From contig CANFJF010000023.1 in the NCBI GenBank assembly GCA_947447355.1, positions 1 to 46,438 of the forward strand: 46,438 bases of DNA, given 5' to 3'. Within the stretch, counting starts at the first letter, position 1. Every line of letters begins with the position of its first letter. This document shows positions 1 to 9,233 of the stretch, piece by piece. The position numbers and the translations under genes were made by a program. Source of the stretch: Comamonadaceae bacterium. Lineage in GTDB: Bacteria; Pseudomonadota; Gammaproteobacteria; Burkholderiales; Burkholderiaceae_C. The notes beneath the pieces are model-generated. The model made no database searches. It had not been told where the DNA came from and saw only the letters and a list, made by a program, of their open reading frames with translations.

Positions 1-310
1 CAGCGTGGCCATCCATCGTCGAGGTGCGCGGAGATGGACTGCCGCGCTTCGCTCGCAGTGACAAAAAATGCGTCATGTCGAGCGCAGCGCGGCCATCCAT
101 CTTGGAGGTGCGCGGAGATGGACTGCCGCGCTTCGCTCGCAGTGACGGAAATGTGTCATGGCGAGCGCAGCGCGGCCATCCATCTTCGAGGTTCGCGGAG
201 ATGGACTGCCGCGCTTCGCTCGCAGTGACGGAAATGTGTCATGGCGAGCGCAGCGCGGCCATCCATCGTCGAGGTGCGCGGTGATGGATTGCTGCGCTCG
301 CAATGACGGA
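1..310. repeat. Tandem palindromic (REP/BIME-like) repeat cluster, left
   Basis: About four copies of a GC-rich unit recur with a period of 83-84 bp; the marker gagatggactgccgcg starts at 31, 115 and 198, and a diverged copy lies near 281. Each unit has two arms of about 30 bp, one ending in ctcgcagtgac and one beginning gtcatggcgagcgcagcg, which are roughly reverse complements, so each unit can fold into a long hairpin. The same family returns at 32330-32555 and 45775-46438. No gene is supported in 1-347: the reading frames here are translations of the repeat. The cluster lies just downstream of the hsp20 genes and could act as a transcript end or stabiliser, which is inference. Confidence 0.85.
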
Positions 311-347
311 AATTTATCGCTCGCCATGACAAAACCCGTCAACCGCC

Positions 348-764
348 TCAACTCACCTTCACGTCAATACGCCGCGGTTTGGCGGCTTCCGACTTGGGGA
401 TCACCAACTTGAGGACGCCCTGGTTCAGACTTGCCTCAATCTTGCCGGGGTCTAAATCTGAACTCAAAGTAAAACTGCGCCGGTAAAAAGGATTCAACAC
501 CTCACCGTGAATGATCTCCATGACTGGAGCCTTCTCTGCACCTTCTTTCGGCGCGACCGAGCCTTCAATCAGCAAACTATCGCCATCCACCCGCACAGCC
601 AAACGCTCACGCGAGACACCGGGCATGTCCGCCATGATGGTCACGCTGATGTCATTTTCAAAAATATCCACGGCGGGCAACACGGTATGGGTCTCTGCTG
701 CGCCGGTGCGCTGGCGGGGACTGACCTGCCCGCCTTCACTCACATTCGTTTCACTTGGGGACAT
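348..764 (-). CDS. Hsp20 / alpha-crystallin small heat-shock protein (1)
   Basis: A 138-aa small heat-shock protein, an ATP-independent holdase that binds unfolding proteins in the cytoplasm. The alpha-crystallin domain covers about residues 25-137 and includes the pattern VDIFENDISVTIMADMPGV near its start and the family motif NQGVLKLVIPK (A-x-x-x-GVL-x-x) near the end. The N-terminal arm is short and polar. The start is set by a GAGGAG ribosome site about 8 nt before the ATG. It follows the second hsp20 gene by 55 bp on the same strand, so the two are probably co-transcribed. The protein is a member of the short, diverged class common as the second partner of a pair. Family assignment is firm; the client range is unknown. 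Confidence 0.93.
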   Translation of the reverse strand: MSPSETNVSEGGQVSPRQRTGAAETHTVLPAVDIFENDISVTIMADMPGVSRERLAVRVDGDSLLIEGSVAPKEGAEKAPVMEIIHGEVLNPFYRRSFTLSSDLDPGKIEASLNQGVLKLVIPKSEAAKPRRIDVKVS

Positions 765-819
765 GACACTCTCCTCGATTTTTGATTACAACGATGCATC
801 GACAAATGCACCCCCCAAC

Positions 820-1266
820 TCACTTGACCTCTATGCGGCGTGGTTTCGAGGCCTCAAGCCGTCCCAGACGCACAAGCAACATGCCATCGCGATAGCTGGC
901 ATCGACTTTGCTGGGATCAACGTCATCAGGCAACGAAACGACACGCCTGAAGCTGCCGTCAAAGCGCTCTTGCGCATAAACACTGGTGTTTTCCCCGGCC
1001 TCAGGAAAGGCCGATTTGCGATCACCCGCGATCACCAGAACACCCTTGTCAACGGTGATCTGCAAAGCGTTTGGATCAATGCCCGGCGCCAACGCCAACA
1101 CCTCAATTGATTCCGGCGTACTACCCACATTGATGACCGGAAACGTACGTCTCGGCATGGCACGAATGCCCGCCGTCCCCATGGGCGTGAGCAACTGATC
1201 GAGGTTTTGCTGCATACGGTTGATCTCACCGAAGAGATCACCATAAAGACTCATCATTCCATTCAT
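820..1266 (-). CDS. Hsp20 / alpha-crystallin small heat-shock protein (2)
   Basis: A 148-aa small heat-shock protein, first gene of the hsp20 pair. It begins MNGMMSLYGDLFGEINRMQQ, a typical IbpA/HspC-like amphipathic N-terminus, followed by an alpha-crystallin domain (about residues 40-147) with VINVGSTPESIEVLALAPGI, and DGMLLVRLGR at the GVL position (here GML). A longer frame extends to 1308, but the ATG at 1266 has a GAAAGGA ribosome site 8 nt upstream and gives the usual family length, so I chose it. The protein probably forms mixed oligomers with the partner encoded at 348-764. No clear sigma-32 promoter could be assigned by eye in 1267-1400. Confidence 0.92.
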   Translation of the reverse strand: MNGMMSLYGDLFGEINRMQQNLDQLLTPMGTAGIRAMPRRTFPVINVGSTPESIEVLALAPGIDPNALQITVDKGVLVIAGDRKSAFPEAGENTSVYAQERFDGSFRRVVSLPDDVDPSKVDASYRDGMLLVRLGRLEASKPRRIEVK

Positions 1267-1436
1267 GATTGCATTCCTTTCTTGAACATCACTTGAAGCT
1301 AAACGCACGAGATATGCCGAGCCAACAGCTCCAACATATCAACCGCGCCAATCAAAGTATTGGTCAAAGGAGACATTTAAGGAAACAGCTTTACAGAGTT
1401 TTTCGTAACTCGAATGTCACGCGCCAGCTGAGGTGA

Positions 1437-2606
1437 CTACCGGCTGTTGAGGTCCGCCGACAACACCCTTTCAGGGATCTCCCAGACGACCAGCTTGGGG
1501 GGTGTCTGTTTGAATGCGGCGCTGCGCAAGTAGGCGCGTGCAGCACCGTCGAAATCGCCACCATCCATTGCAAAATTACCAAGCTGCCTGTGCAGCTTTT
1601 GCTCTAAAAATGGCGCAAAGTTGCTGTTCCGAGAGAACGAAGTCCCAATCAGCGCAACGCTGGGCAGCTCCGCATCGCCAAACAAGTCGGCATCACCAGA
1701 ATGACCCGGGCTGGCAACCGCCGGATCGCGCGTCACCTCAAAGCGGCTTAGCTGCGCCAGCTCGGGCCGGGGCTGCAACCACATGGGTAGGCCATCCAGT
1801 CCCGCGAGTCGCACCAAGTCGCCAGGTCGCGGGGCGGTGACACGCTCTTTCAGACGCACACTGGAAGCTGACGGCGGCACGCCGCCCAAGTCTTGAATGC
1901 GCTGAGCCACCACGTCGGCCGCAGTCTCTGCACCTGCTTCTGTCCAGTGACTGTCTGTGCGCAAAAAGGCGGGCTGACCTTGCCGCTCAAGCGCGGCCAG
2001 CGCTGCGCTGAGGTCCAGCACATCGACACCAGCTTGTGTCAGTGGATCAGTCCATCGTTTAACGCGGTCGGAAAAAGCGGCTGGACGGTGCAGCTTGCCC
2101 AGATGCTCCGCCGCAATTCGGCTCTTGTCGGGCACCACCACCACCAGCAGTTGGATGCCGCCAGCCGCCAGCCGCTGACGCAACTCAATGACTTGCTGCA
2201 CGCGGCTTGCCGCTGACTGTGCGCCTTTGGCATGCGGCGTCAGCTCGTCAGTCAAAAACAGCCAATCGCGCTCACCCTCGCGCACCCTCGGGCCCAAGTC
2301 GCGGCTGACTAGCCAGCTCAGTCCACGCTCCATCCGCGCGGCATCGACGGGCAGCTCGGCTTTGGCCAAGGCATTGGCCAATTGCTGCATCGGCTCACCC
2401 ACCATGAAGCGAGACCAACTCGAGGTGATTGGCGTGAGCTGATCGTGAAACCAGGCATAGCCATTGCTCAACAAACCCAACGCAAGAATCAACACAAAGC
2501 AGCCGCCGGCCCAAGCGTCTGCGATAGACAGCAAGGCGCTTGTTGGCGGTTTTTTTTCTAGCTGATTTGGCAGCGCATCGATGTAGGAAAGCGTGGTGTT
2601 CATCAT
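1437..2606 (-). CDS. AlgJ/AlgX-like (WssI-like) O-acetyltransferase of the cellulose acetylation module
   Basis: A 389-aa protein with one N-terminal membrane anchor (about residues 32-50) and a periplasmic SGNH-type catalytic domain. Visible catalytic elements are Asp218 and His220 in TDSHWTEAG, the block that in AlgJ/AlgX holds the Asp-His pair, and a nucleophile serine, probably Ser323 in LIGTSFSRNSNF. By homology it transfers acetyl groups, delivered by the MBOAT partner, to the polysaccharide in the periplasm. It is the last gene of the operon, 16 nt after the MBOAT gene. Two ATG codons are in tandem at the start (2606 and 2603). The order SGNH, AlgF-like, MBOAT, AlgJ-like matches wssF-G-H-I of Pseudomonas fluorescens. 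The acceptor being cellulose is inferred from context. Confidence 0.88.
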   Translation of the reverse strand: MMNTTLSYIDALPNQLEKKPPTSALLSIADAWAGGCFVLILALGLLSNGYAWFHDQLTPITSSWSRFMVGEPMQQLANALAKAELPVDAARMERGLSWLVSRDLGPRVREGERDWLFLTDELTPHAKGAQSAASRVQQVIELRQRLAAGGIQLLVVVVPDKSRIAAEHLGKLHRPAAFSDRVKRWTDPLTQAGVDVLDLSAALAALERQGQPAFLRTDSHWTEAGAETAADVVAQRIQDLGGVPPSASSVRLKERVTAPRPGDLVRLAGLDGLPMWLQPRPELAQLSRFEVTRDPAVASPGHSGDADLFGDAELPSVALIGTSFSRNSNFAPFLEQKLHRQLGNFAMDGGDFDGAARAYLRSAAFKQTPPKLVVWEIPERVLSADLNSR

Positions 2607-2622
2607 TCGACCGAGTCATTCC

Positions 2623-4044
2623 TCAAAATTGAAAGTAAAGAAACGGCACCGCACCGCGACTCGCGATCAGAGCGTAAGAGAAAAGAAAACCGGGCAACGG
2701 CCACAGACTCATCAGCGTTGTCGCCTGCGTCAAAGGCTGTTTGGAAAAACGCTGTTTGGCAAGCCAAGGTTGCAACGCCGGTAACCCAACGCAAACAACT
2801 CCCAATGCAAATGCCCAGCCATGCACCGGGCGCAGTAACACCGCCATCGCGTCGCCAAAACCGACGCCGTTCAAGCCGGCCTGACCGGCGTACATGGTCA
2901 GTGCTGCTTCAAAGGTATGCGCCCTGAAAATTGTCCAAGCCAACATCACAAACAGCAAAGTCAGCAAGCGCGATGTCAGCTGCGACAGTTGGGGCCAACC
3001 GGCACTGCCCCAAGCCCGGGCCACACACAAAGCCAAGCCATGGGAGGTGCCCCACAAGAGAAAGTTCCAGCTGTCGCCGCCGTGCCATAGGCCGGCAATC
3101 GCCATCGTCAGCAGCAGGTTCACATAAGTGCGCATCCAACCCGCCTGATTACCCCCCAGCGGAATGTACAGGTAGTCGCGAATCCAGCTTGACAGCGACA
3201 AATGCCAGCGCCGCCAGAAATCCTGAATACTGACGGCGAGATACGGTTGCCTGAAGTTCTCAGGAAAACGAAAGCCCAGCATCAAACCCAAGCCAATCGC
3301 CATGCCGCTGTAGCCAGCGAAGTCGAAGAACAACTGCAAGCTGTAAGCGAGGCAACCCGTCCAGGCATCCGCCAGCGACGGCTGCTGCAAACTGAAAGCC
3401 AGGTCAACAACCGGCGCCAGCGTGTCGGCAATCAACACCTTCATGCTCATGCCGATCATGAAACGTCTCGCGCCTTGTGCGAACTGCGGCCAGTCGAAAG
3501 GCCGCGACAGCAGTTCGCGCTTGACCCATTCATAGCGAATGATCGGCCCGGCGATCAAGTGCACAAACATCGACTGGTAGGCGCCAAAGCTGGTGAAGCT
3601 GCGGTCTGCGGGCACGATGCGCCGATAAACATCGATCAAATACGAAATCGACTGCAAGACGATGAAAGACAGCCCGATGGGCAACACCACACGCTGCCAA
3701 TCGGCGGTCATCGCACCGGGGCCTAACAATGCGTTGCTGAAGGTGTCCACCACGATGTTGGCGTATTTAAACCAGCACAGCAGCCCTAGATTGATGCTGA
3801 TGAAAAAGCTCAGCGCCCAACCCCGACCGCGACCTTCGACAAACCGATCGATCATCAAGCCGCCCAGCCAGCCCAGACCCGCTAAGCCTATGAACAGGAA
3901 TAAGAAGGTCGGGCTCCACCAGCCATAAAAGACCCAGCTGCACAACAATAAAACTGCATTGCGGCGGTTCGACCCAACGCACGCATACAGCAGCAAAAAC
4001 AACGGCAGGAACAGCGTCAAAAACTCAAGCGAAGCAAAAACCAT
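2623..4044 (-). CDS. MBOAT acyltransferase (AlgI/WssH-like), membrane step of cellulose acetylation
   Basis: A 473-aa polytopic membrane protein of the membrane-bound O-acyltransferase family, the usual length for AlgI/DltB/PatA relatives. The hallmark FWRRWHLSLSSWIRDYLYIP covers residues 276-295, and the invariant catalytic His is His321 in GLWHGGDSWNFLLWG. By homology it moves acetyl groups from cytoplasmic acetyl-CoA across the inner membrane to the AlgJ/AlgF-like partners. It starts 36 nt after the AlgF-like gene and ends 16 nt before the AlgJ-like gene. The family is certain; alginate as a substrate is unlikely because no alginate genes are present and the block directly follows bcsC. 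Confidence 0.95.
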   Translation of the reverse strand: MVFASLEFLTLFLPLFLLLYACVGSNRRNAVLLLCSWVFYGWWSPTFLFLFIGLAGLGWLGGLMIDRFVEGRGRGWALSFFISINLGLLCWFKYANIVVDTFSNALLGPGAMTADWQRVVLPIGLSFIVLQSISYLIDVYRRIVPADRSFTSFGAYQSMFVHLIAGPIIRYEWVKRELLSRPFDWPQFAQGARRFMIGMSMKVLIADTLAPVVDLAFSLQQPSLADAWTGCLAYSLQLFFDFAGYSGMAIGLGLMLGFRFPENFRQPYLAVSIQDFWRRWHLSLSSWIRDYLYIPLGGNQAGWMRTYVNLLLTMAIAGLWHGGDSWNFLLWGTSHGLALCVARAWGSAGWPQLSQLTSRLLTLLFVMLAWTIFRAHTFEAALTMYAGQAGLNGVGFGDAMAVLLRPVHGWAFALGVVCVGLPALQPWLAKQRFSKQPLTQATTLMSLWPLPGFLFSYALIASRGAVPFLYFQF

Positions 4045-4080
4045 GAGGGTGCTTTAATTCTTGTTTGTCGGGTTTCGAGG

Positions 4081-4755
4081 TCATCGAGCCACGGCGTCTG
4101 AAGCCATCAACAGCTTTGAGGCAACGCCGTCCGGCATCACAAAAATGCTGTAACGCTGGCCGGCCTGCAAGGTGCCGAGCGCCAACTTGATGGGCGTCAC
4201 TTGTCCTTTGCAAATCAGTTGCACCGAGATGCTGACGGGATTCAACGCACGTCGCTGCAAAGTGCCATTGGCCACGCTCTCAAACAACAGGGCGCTGCGA
4301 CCCAGCACGTTCAGCCCGGCGCCAACGCAATGCGCGTCGAGGTTGTACAGCGCCAACGACACCTTGAGCGCATTGAAATCATCAGGGCTTTCACGCAGCA
4401 CCGTTTGTTTGATCGCAGCCTCACCAGCCATCGCCACCACCGTTGCGAACTCGCCCGGTTTGACATGCAAGCTAATGTCACTTTGCCAGCTCGCGTTTTT
4501 GAAAAAACCTTTCACGCTGGCATTTCCCCGCACCGGATAAAACGGACTGGCAGGCTGGCCAGGTTGCAGGATGGTTCCCTTCTGAGAACCGCCCTCGGCC
4601 TTGACCTCGATCGCCCCGCTACTGGCATTGACAAAGCGAACAAAGGCGGCGTCCTGGCTGGGGCCGGTGGCATACAGCGGAATTTGATCCGCTGGCGCCG
4701 GCACAGACAGAGTCATGAGTACTGCGAACGCCGTTAAACAGTCGCTGACCTTCAT
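4081..4755 (-). CDS. AlgF-like (WssG-like) periplasmic acetylation protein
   Basis: A 224-aa exported protein. A signal peptide covers about residues 1-22 and ends at APA-DQ. The remainder is predicted beta-rich, with the AlgF-type opening LYATGPSQDAAFVRFVNAS (the shared theme is a 'Y..GP...A.VR..N' start) and a later segment on how the polymer is modified (FATVVAMAGEAAIKQTVLRE). In alginate and Wss cellulose systems, AlgF/WssG is an accessory protein that relays acetyl groups between the MBOAT and the AlgJ/X-type transferase. Its ATG overlaps the stop of the SGNH gene by 4 nt (ATGA), so the two are translationally coupled. Assignment rests on the N-terminal pattern, size and position; catalysis by this protein is not visible. 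Confidence 0.8.
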   Translation of the reverse strand: MKVSDCLTAFAVLMTLSVPAPADQIPLYATGPSQDAAFVRFVNASSGAIEVKAEGGSQKGTILQPGQPASPFYPVRGNASVKGFFKNASWQSDISLHVKPGEFATVVAMAGEAAIKQTVLRESPDDFNALKVSLALYNLDAHCVGAGLNVLGRSALLFESVANGTLQRRALNPVSISVQLICKGQVTPIKLALGTLQAGQRYSIFVMPDGVASKLLMASDAVAR

Positions 4756-5408
4756 GATTTTTTTAACTTTTTAACTTCCGGCAACTCACCAATGGCCTTG
4801 GTGATGGCCTCGCTCCAGACCTTGTAACCGGCCAGCGTGAAATGCTGGCCGTCCAAGGTTGACCACTGCCCTGGTTTTGAAAATTTCAGCGAGTCCACAT
4901 AGGTGCATGGCCCCACATTGCTCGCCAAAAAATTCGACATCAACGTCACCCGCTGATCGTTCTTTTTGTACTTACCGCCCACGTTTCCCCAAGGCGGACC
5001 AACCCACACACATGGCGTTTTAGTGGCGGCAATCTCTTGGGTCAAACTGGTCACGCCTTGCCAGGCCCAGGCACGTGGAAAAGACTCGCTGTCATAGGAC
5101 GCCATGGTGTCGCCAATGATGACCACGACCAGATCTGGCTTATGGGCCGCGATCAATTGTTTGATCGGCGTCGTGGTCGCGTCGCGTCCTTTGATAACGG
5201 CTGCACCGGGTCCACGCTCACCGCCGCAAGGTACCGTGATGGTTTTGAGCCAGTCGCCAGCGCTGGCCCCGCATGCGCCGATTTCATGGACTTTCGCGCC
5301 TTGAGTCGTCAAGTCCTCATAGAGCGGATTGAGCAAGTAGTTGGCCTGCGACAAATGGCTTTCACCAATCACGAGCAAGGCCAGGCCGGCGAGGGTTAAA
5401 GCGGGCAT
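4752..5408 (-). CDS. SGNH/GDSL-type hydrolase (WssF-like)
   Basis: A 218-aa protein with a hydrophobic N-terminus (about residues 1-13) and SGNH-hydrolase blocks: the serine block VIGESHLS (residues 13-20), the block VVVIIGDTMAS and the C-terminal Asp-His block STLDGQHFTLAGY. In the Wss cellulose operon of Pseudomonas, WssF occupies this place, between the synthase genes and the acetylation genes, and is thought to take part in acetylation or in presenting acyl groups. The start has a GGAG site about 9 nt upstream. It follows bcsC by 51 nt, the widest gap between bcsC and the end of the operon, and its stop overlaps the next ATG. Whether it adds or removes acetyl groups cannot be told from sequence. 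Confidence 0.82.
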   Translation of the reverse strand: MPALTLAGLALLVIGESHLSQANYLLNPLYEDLTTQGAKVHEIGACGASAGDWLKTITVPCGGERGPGAAVIKGRDATTTPIKQLIAAHKPDLVVVIIGDTMASYDSESFPRAWAWQGVTSLTQEIAATKTPCVWVGPPWGNVGGKYKKNDQRVTLMSNFLASNVGPCTYVDSLKFSKPGQWSTLDGQHFTLAGYKVWSEAITKAIGELPEVKKLKKS

Positions 5409-5459
5409 AAAGATGAGCTCCGGGTCGGGTCTGAATAGATGAGATGGCGAACGCCCGGG

Positions 5460-8400
5460 TCACTGACTGAAGGGCGTGGAAAAAGACGTCATCGGCAACG
5501 CCAACGACGGGGTCACTGGCGACAGGCTGTAACGCAGGTTCAACCCGGCCCGGTATTGGTGGTAACTGCCACTGCTGGTGTTGTCACTTTGAAAAACGGC
5601 ATCGAGCAACCAATGGGGTGCGAGCTGTAGCTGGGCGCTGGCCGCCAGTTTGTAGGCGAAGCCTGAATTGTTGAGGGCACTAGTGCCAGCGGTTGAAGCG
5701 TCCTGGTTGTATTTTTGATAACCCACAGCGCTCTGCAACAGATAACTGAAATTACCCGAGCGTTGCGCCCAATTCAAGGGAACCGTCAGCGCGTTGTACT
5801 GCTGTGGACTGAAGTAGCCGCCCTGCCCAAAGCTGAAATCATTTTGATTTTTCTGGTACGCCAGATGGCTGAGGTTCAGCCCTGAGCTCAGTTGAAACTC
5901 TGGCCGGCGCAGCACATCGACATAACTGCCCAAGCCAAATTCGATGCGCCCATTCGACGCCACCTCATGCCCGGTCAGTCGCTGCGCGCCGAGTGAAGCG
6001 ACCGCCCCATAGCCGCCCATGTCTTTGACCAGCTGCACGCGCGCGCCGCTGGCCATCACACCGCCCCAAGCCTTGCCGGTGGTGCTGTCAACCTTGCCGG
6101 CAAATGACAGCAAACTGTCAGTGACCGGGCGACTCGACACGTCCATCTGATAAGACAGCGACGCAGCGTCGTCCAAATTTCCATCTAGCTTGACGCCGCC
6201 GGTGATGCTTTTGAACTGAAAGCCAACCGGCGTGACACCGGCGTCAACTGCCAGTCCACCCGACTTATAGCCAATCGCACTGCCAACACCATTGACTTTG
6301 CTGCCAGCGCCGGCATCCAACGTGACTGGCGTCACTTGCAACTTGAGCTTGCCATCGCCAACCGGCAAGCGCAATTCCAAGGGAAGCTCAGTGGTCTTGA
6401 GTTGACTGCTGCCCGCACTGCCACTGCGTTGACGGATTTGCGCACCCAGTAGCACTTCTGGACTGCGCACCTGCCGAACGTCGTTGAGCTCAGCGTTCAA
6501 GTTGGGTTTGACTGTCTCGTTGACAGTGTCACTGGCAACCACAACGATTGCCGCAGATGCGCGCTGTACGGGCACCTTGGGCATGGCTTGTTGCCAGTAG
6601 TCACCAGGGCTGGTCGGCGCTGTCTGCAAGTTATTGGGCCGCAACCAAACAGGGCCACCGACGTCACTCAAAATGTCAGAACTTTCAGCCGCCGCCAAGG
6701 TGACCGGGGCGGTCGCATCGGTGCCATTGGCGGCTGCATTTTGCAATGCGATCGCGCGCTCAAAAAAGGCCTCGGCAAGTTTCGATTTACCCTGCGCTTG
6801 GTACAGTCTGGCCGCCGTCGCCATGACCTCTGCATCGTCCGGAGCAAGCGTTGTGGCCGTTTTCAACGCGTTGTCAGCCATCTCGGCATCTTTCAATTGA
6901 ACCGCGAGCTGCGCGGCGCACAACTGCACCTGAACCTGACCCGGGTACTGCATGGTCAGCTGTCTGGCCAGCGCCAGCGCGCCTCGCTTGTCATCAGACG
7001 CCGCCAACCAACGTGCCAGCGCGGCCTTGGCTGAAAAGTCATCGGGACGCTGCGCCAACAAGGTCTGCAGTGTCTGACTGGCCGCGGCCAACTCACCGCG
7101 CTCCCGCAGCAGATCGGCCTGTCGCAAGTTCAGCGTGAACGTCAGGTCATTGAGGTTCTTGCCTTCCTCTTGACTCAATTTGCCGGCGGCCAGTTTCTTG
7201 AGCACGCCCGCAGATTCGACGTCTTGCCCTGTGCGCAGCAGCAGCGCCGCATATTGCAAGGCATCGGCCGGTGCGACTTGCTCGTTGCGCGCCATTTGCT
7301 GACGCAACAGGGCCAGCCCGCTGTTCGGCGCGCCCGCATCGACATAGGCCCTCGCGAGGACACCGACCAAATCACGGTTGCCGTCGGTCCAAGGCTCGGC
7401 TTGCGCCAGTATCGCCAGTGCCTGCGGCTTGCGGTTCTGACGCACCAAGCTGGCGGCTTGAGCCGCTTGGAACTGCAACCAACTGCGTTTTTGCAAGGCC
7501 GCGATCTGCTGATTCCGGTCCTTCAAATCAATATGCTCCAGCGCGGCCAGCGCTGAGCGGAATTGCCCGCGCGCAGCGGCAAAGTTAGCACTGGCATACA
7601 GCGCGATCGGGTTGTCCGGCTGGCTCGCCAACAAGCCATCAATCAAACCCCGCGCCTCACTGGCCCGGCCTTGTTGTTGATAAAGCTGGGCCAGCTCCCA
7701 GCGAATCCAGGGGTTGTCCCGGTCAACACCCATGGCTTCTTCAAGCGTCGTCATGGCCAGCGCCACATTGCCGCGCCGCAGCGCTGCCTTGGCCTTGCCG
7801 CTAACCAGCGCTGCGCGCAATTGGTTCATCTGCGTCACGCCACCGAGCTGATCCGGGCTCAAACCTGCGATCAGTTTCAACGCCTCGTCAGGCCTGTCCT
7901 GCGTCGCCAACACTTGCGCCAAACCCCGCAAAGCATCGACATCGGTGTCAGCGTCGCCCGTTTTGCGTGCCAGCAGTTGGCGATAAATTTTTTCAGCGGC
8001 AACGAACTCGCCCGAATCTGCTTGCACGCCGGCCAGCAGCACATCAGCGGAACTTTGTTGCGGGTCAAGTTGGATGGCCTGCTGCAACAGACTGCGGGCG
8101 CGTGCCAAGTCACCCTCGCGCTGCGCTGTGCCGCCTTGCTCCACCAAATTGAGGTAGCGCACCGACCCCAAGGCCTTACGCCAATTGGCGCCATTTTTTT
8201 GCTGCGTGGCACGGCTCAGCAAACCCTGCGACTCTTCGAGCCGGTATTGCTTGAGGCGCACCAAACCCAGCCCACCCAGTGCGTCCATGTCGTTCGGTGT
8301 GCTTTTGAGTCTGGCTTGGTAGTGGTTTTCGGCCTGTACCAAATCACCTTGCTCAAGCGCTTTCAAGCCAGCGGCGATTTGCGGGTTGACAACCCCCGCC

Positions 8401-9233
8401 TCGTTGGCCTTGGCGATCGCTTGCAGTTTCTTGACACCTACAGCGCGCAGTTCACGGACTTCATTGTCATCAGGATGCTGTTTCAGGTAAGCATCAAACA
8501 AGCCCAACATGTCGGGTTTGGTCACGCCCAACCAGCTCAAAGACATCTTCCAACTTTCAGTCGCGTAGCCGCTGACGGCAGGATTCGACGCCACACGCGA
8601 CAAGCGCTCGATGCCCTCGACGCGAGTCTCGTAGCGAGGCGACTCGCCACGCGCCAACAAGAAGGCCAAATTCATTTCAATTTGCGCGTCTTTTGGCGAC
8701 GTCTTCAAAAGACGCTCCAGGCCGCGGCGGGCTTCTTTCCAGCCGCTGCTTGATTCGCCGACAACACGGTAAAACTCGACGCCCACATCCCCATGCGGCT
8801 CTTTTCCCTGAAATGCAGACCGGTACTGTTCAATCGCCGGCTCAATCTCTTTTGACTCAAACAGCAGACGTGCTTTTTCAAGCAACTTGGGGCCATCTCC
8901 GGTGCGCAAATTGATGTCTTGCTCCAGCTGGGCCACATAGCGGCTGTTCGGATCGAGCGCGCGCAATCGGGCCATCAAGTCTGCCGCACTGCGCTTCAAG
9001 TTGATCTCCACTTGCGCCAAGCCATACAGCGCGCGCGGCTCTGCAGGGTCTAACTGCGAAAGCTTGCCCCAAGCCTCTGCGGCACGTTCGTTGTTGCCCT
9101 TGGCTTGCCAGAACAAGCCTTGTTCAAGCAAGGCTTTGCTGGCGGTCTCTTGGGCGAAGCCGGCCTGACAGCTGAGGCCGAGCAGCAAGCTGAGGGCTAG
9201 TGGGTGTTTGCGGGGGAACATTTTGTTTGCCAT
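5460..9233 (-). CDS. bcsC: Cellulose export protein BcsC (TPR plus outer-membrane barrel)
   Basis: A 1257-aa protein. A signal peptide (residues 1-27, ending GFAQE) leads into a long alpha-helical TPR scaffold (about residues 28-810; examples GLFWQAKGNNERAAEAWGKL and AEAFFERAIALQ). A linker follows, then a C-terminal BcsC barrel of about 340 residues, the channel through which cellulose crosses the outer membrane. The TPR part spans the periplasm and contacts peptidoglycan and partners in homologues. The start overlaps the end of bcsZ by 37 nt; the ATG at 9221 (MFPRKHP) is an alternative. The last residue is Gln rather than the aromatic residue usual for outer-membrane barrels, which is tolerated in this family but worth noting. 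Confidence 0.95.
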   Translation of the reverse strand: MANKMFPRKHPLALSLLLGLSCQAGFAQETASKALLEQGLFWQAKGNNERAAEAWGKLSQLDPAEPRALYGLAQVEINLKRSAADLMARLRALDPNSRYVAQLEQDINLRTGDGPKLLEKARLLFESKEIEPAIEQYRSAFQGKEPHGDVGVEFYRVVGESSSGWKEARRGLERLLKTSPKDAQIEMNLAFLLARGESPRYETRVEGIERLSRVASNPAVSGYATESWKMSLSWLGVTKPDMLGLFDAYLKQHPDDNEVRELRAVGVKKLQAIAKANEAGVVNPQIAAGLKALEQGDLVQAENHYQARLKSTPNDMDALGGLGLVRLKQYRLEESQGLLSRATQQKNGANWRKALGSVRYLNLVEQGGTAQREGDLARARSLLQQAIQLDPQQSSADVLLAGVQADSGEFVAAEKIYRQLLARKTGDADTDVDALRGLAQVLATQDRPDEALKLIAGLSPDQLGGVTQMNQLRAALVSGKAKAALRRGNVALAMTTLEEAMGVDRDNPWIRWELAQLYQQQGRASEARGLIDGLLASQPDNPIALYASANFAAARGQFRSALAALEHIDLKDRNQQIAALQKRSWLQFQAAQAASLVRQNRKPQALAILAQAEPWTDGNRDLVGVLARAYVDAGAPNSGLALLRQQMARNEQVAPADALQYAALLLRTGQDVESAGVLKKLAAGKLSQEEGKNLNDLTFTLNLRQADLLRERGELAAASQTLQTLLAQRPDDFSAKAALARWLAASDDKRGALALARQLTMQYPGQVQVQLCAAQLAVQLKDAEMADNALKTATTLAPDDAEVMATAARLYQAQGKSKLAEAFFERAIALQNAAANGTDATAPVTLAAAESSDILSDVGGPVWLRPNNLQTAPTSPGDYWQQAMPKVPVQRASAAIVVVASDTVNETVKPNLNAELNDVRQVRSPEVLLGAQIRQRSGSAGSSQLKTTELPLELRLPVGDGKLKLQVTPVTLDAGAGSKVNGVGSAIGYKSGGLAVDAGVTPVGFQFKSITGGVKLDGNLDDAASLSYQMDVSSRPVTDSLLSFAGKVDSTTGKAWGGVMASGARVQLVKDMGGYGAVASLGAQRLTGHEVASNGRIEFGLGSYVDVLRRPEFQLSSGLNLSHLAYQKNQNDFSFGQGGYFSPQQYNALTVPLNWAQRSGNFSYLLQSAVGYQKYNQDASTAGTSALNNSGFAYKLAASAQLQLAPHWLLDAVFQSDNTSSGSYHQYRAGLNLRYSLSPVTPSLALPMTSFSTPFSQ

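Noticed and set aside
1..310. CRISPR array
   Set aside because: Units are 83-84 bp, self-complementary, and there are no unique spacers of even length between short repeats; no cas gene is near. The same holds for 45775-46438.
1309..1436. Terminator after the cellulose operon
   Set aside because: A weak GAGTT/AACTC hairpin is present near 1395-1415 but without a T-run on the minus strand, so I do not call it.
1437..5408. Alginate acetylation genes
   Set aside because: The families are those of AlgI/J/F, but no alginate synthesis or export genes are present and the block follows bcsC without a break; cellulose acetylation fits better.
7563..8753. A 396-codon plus-strand frame opposite bcsC
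   Set aside because: Antisense shadow of TPR coding sequence; composition rich in Arg, His and Gln with no recognisable fold.
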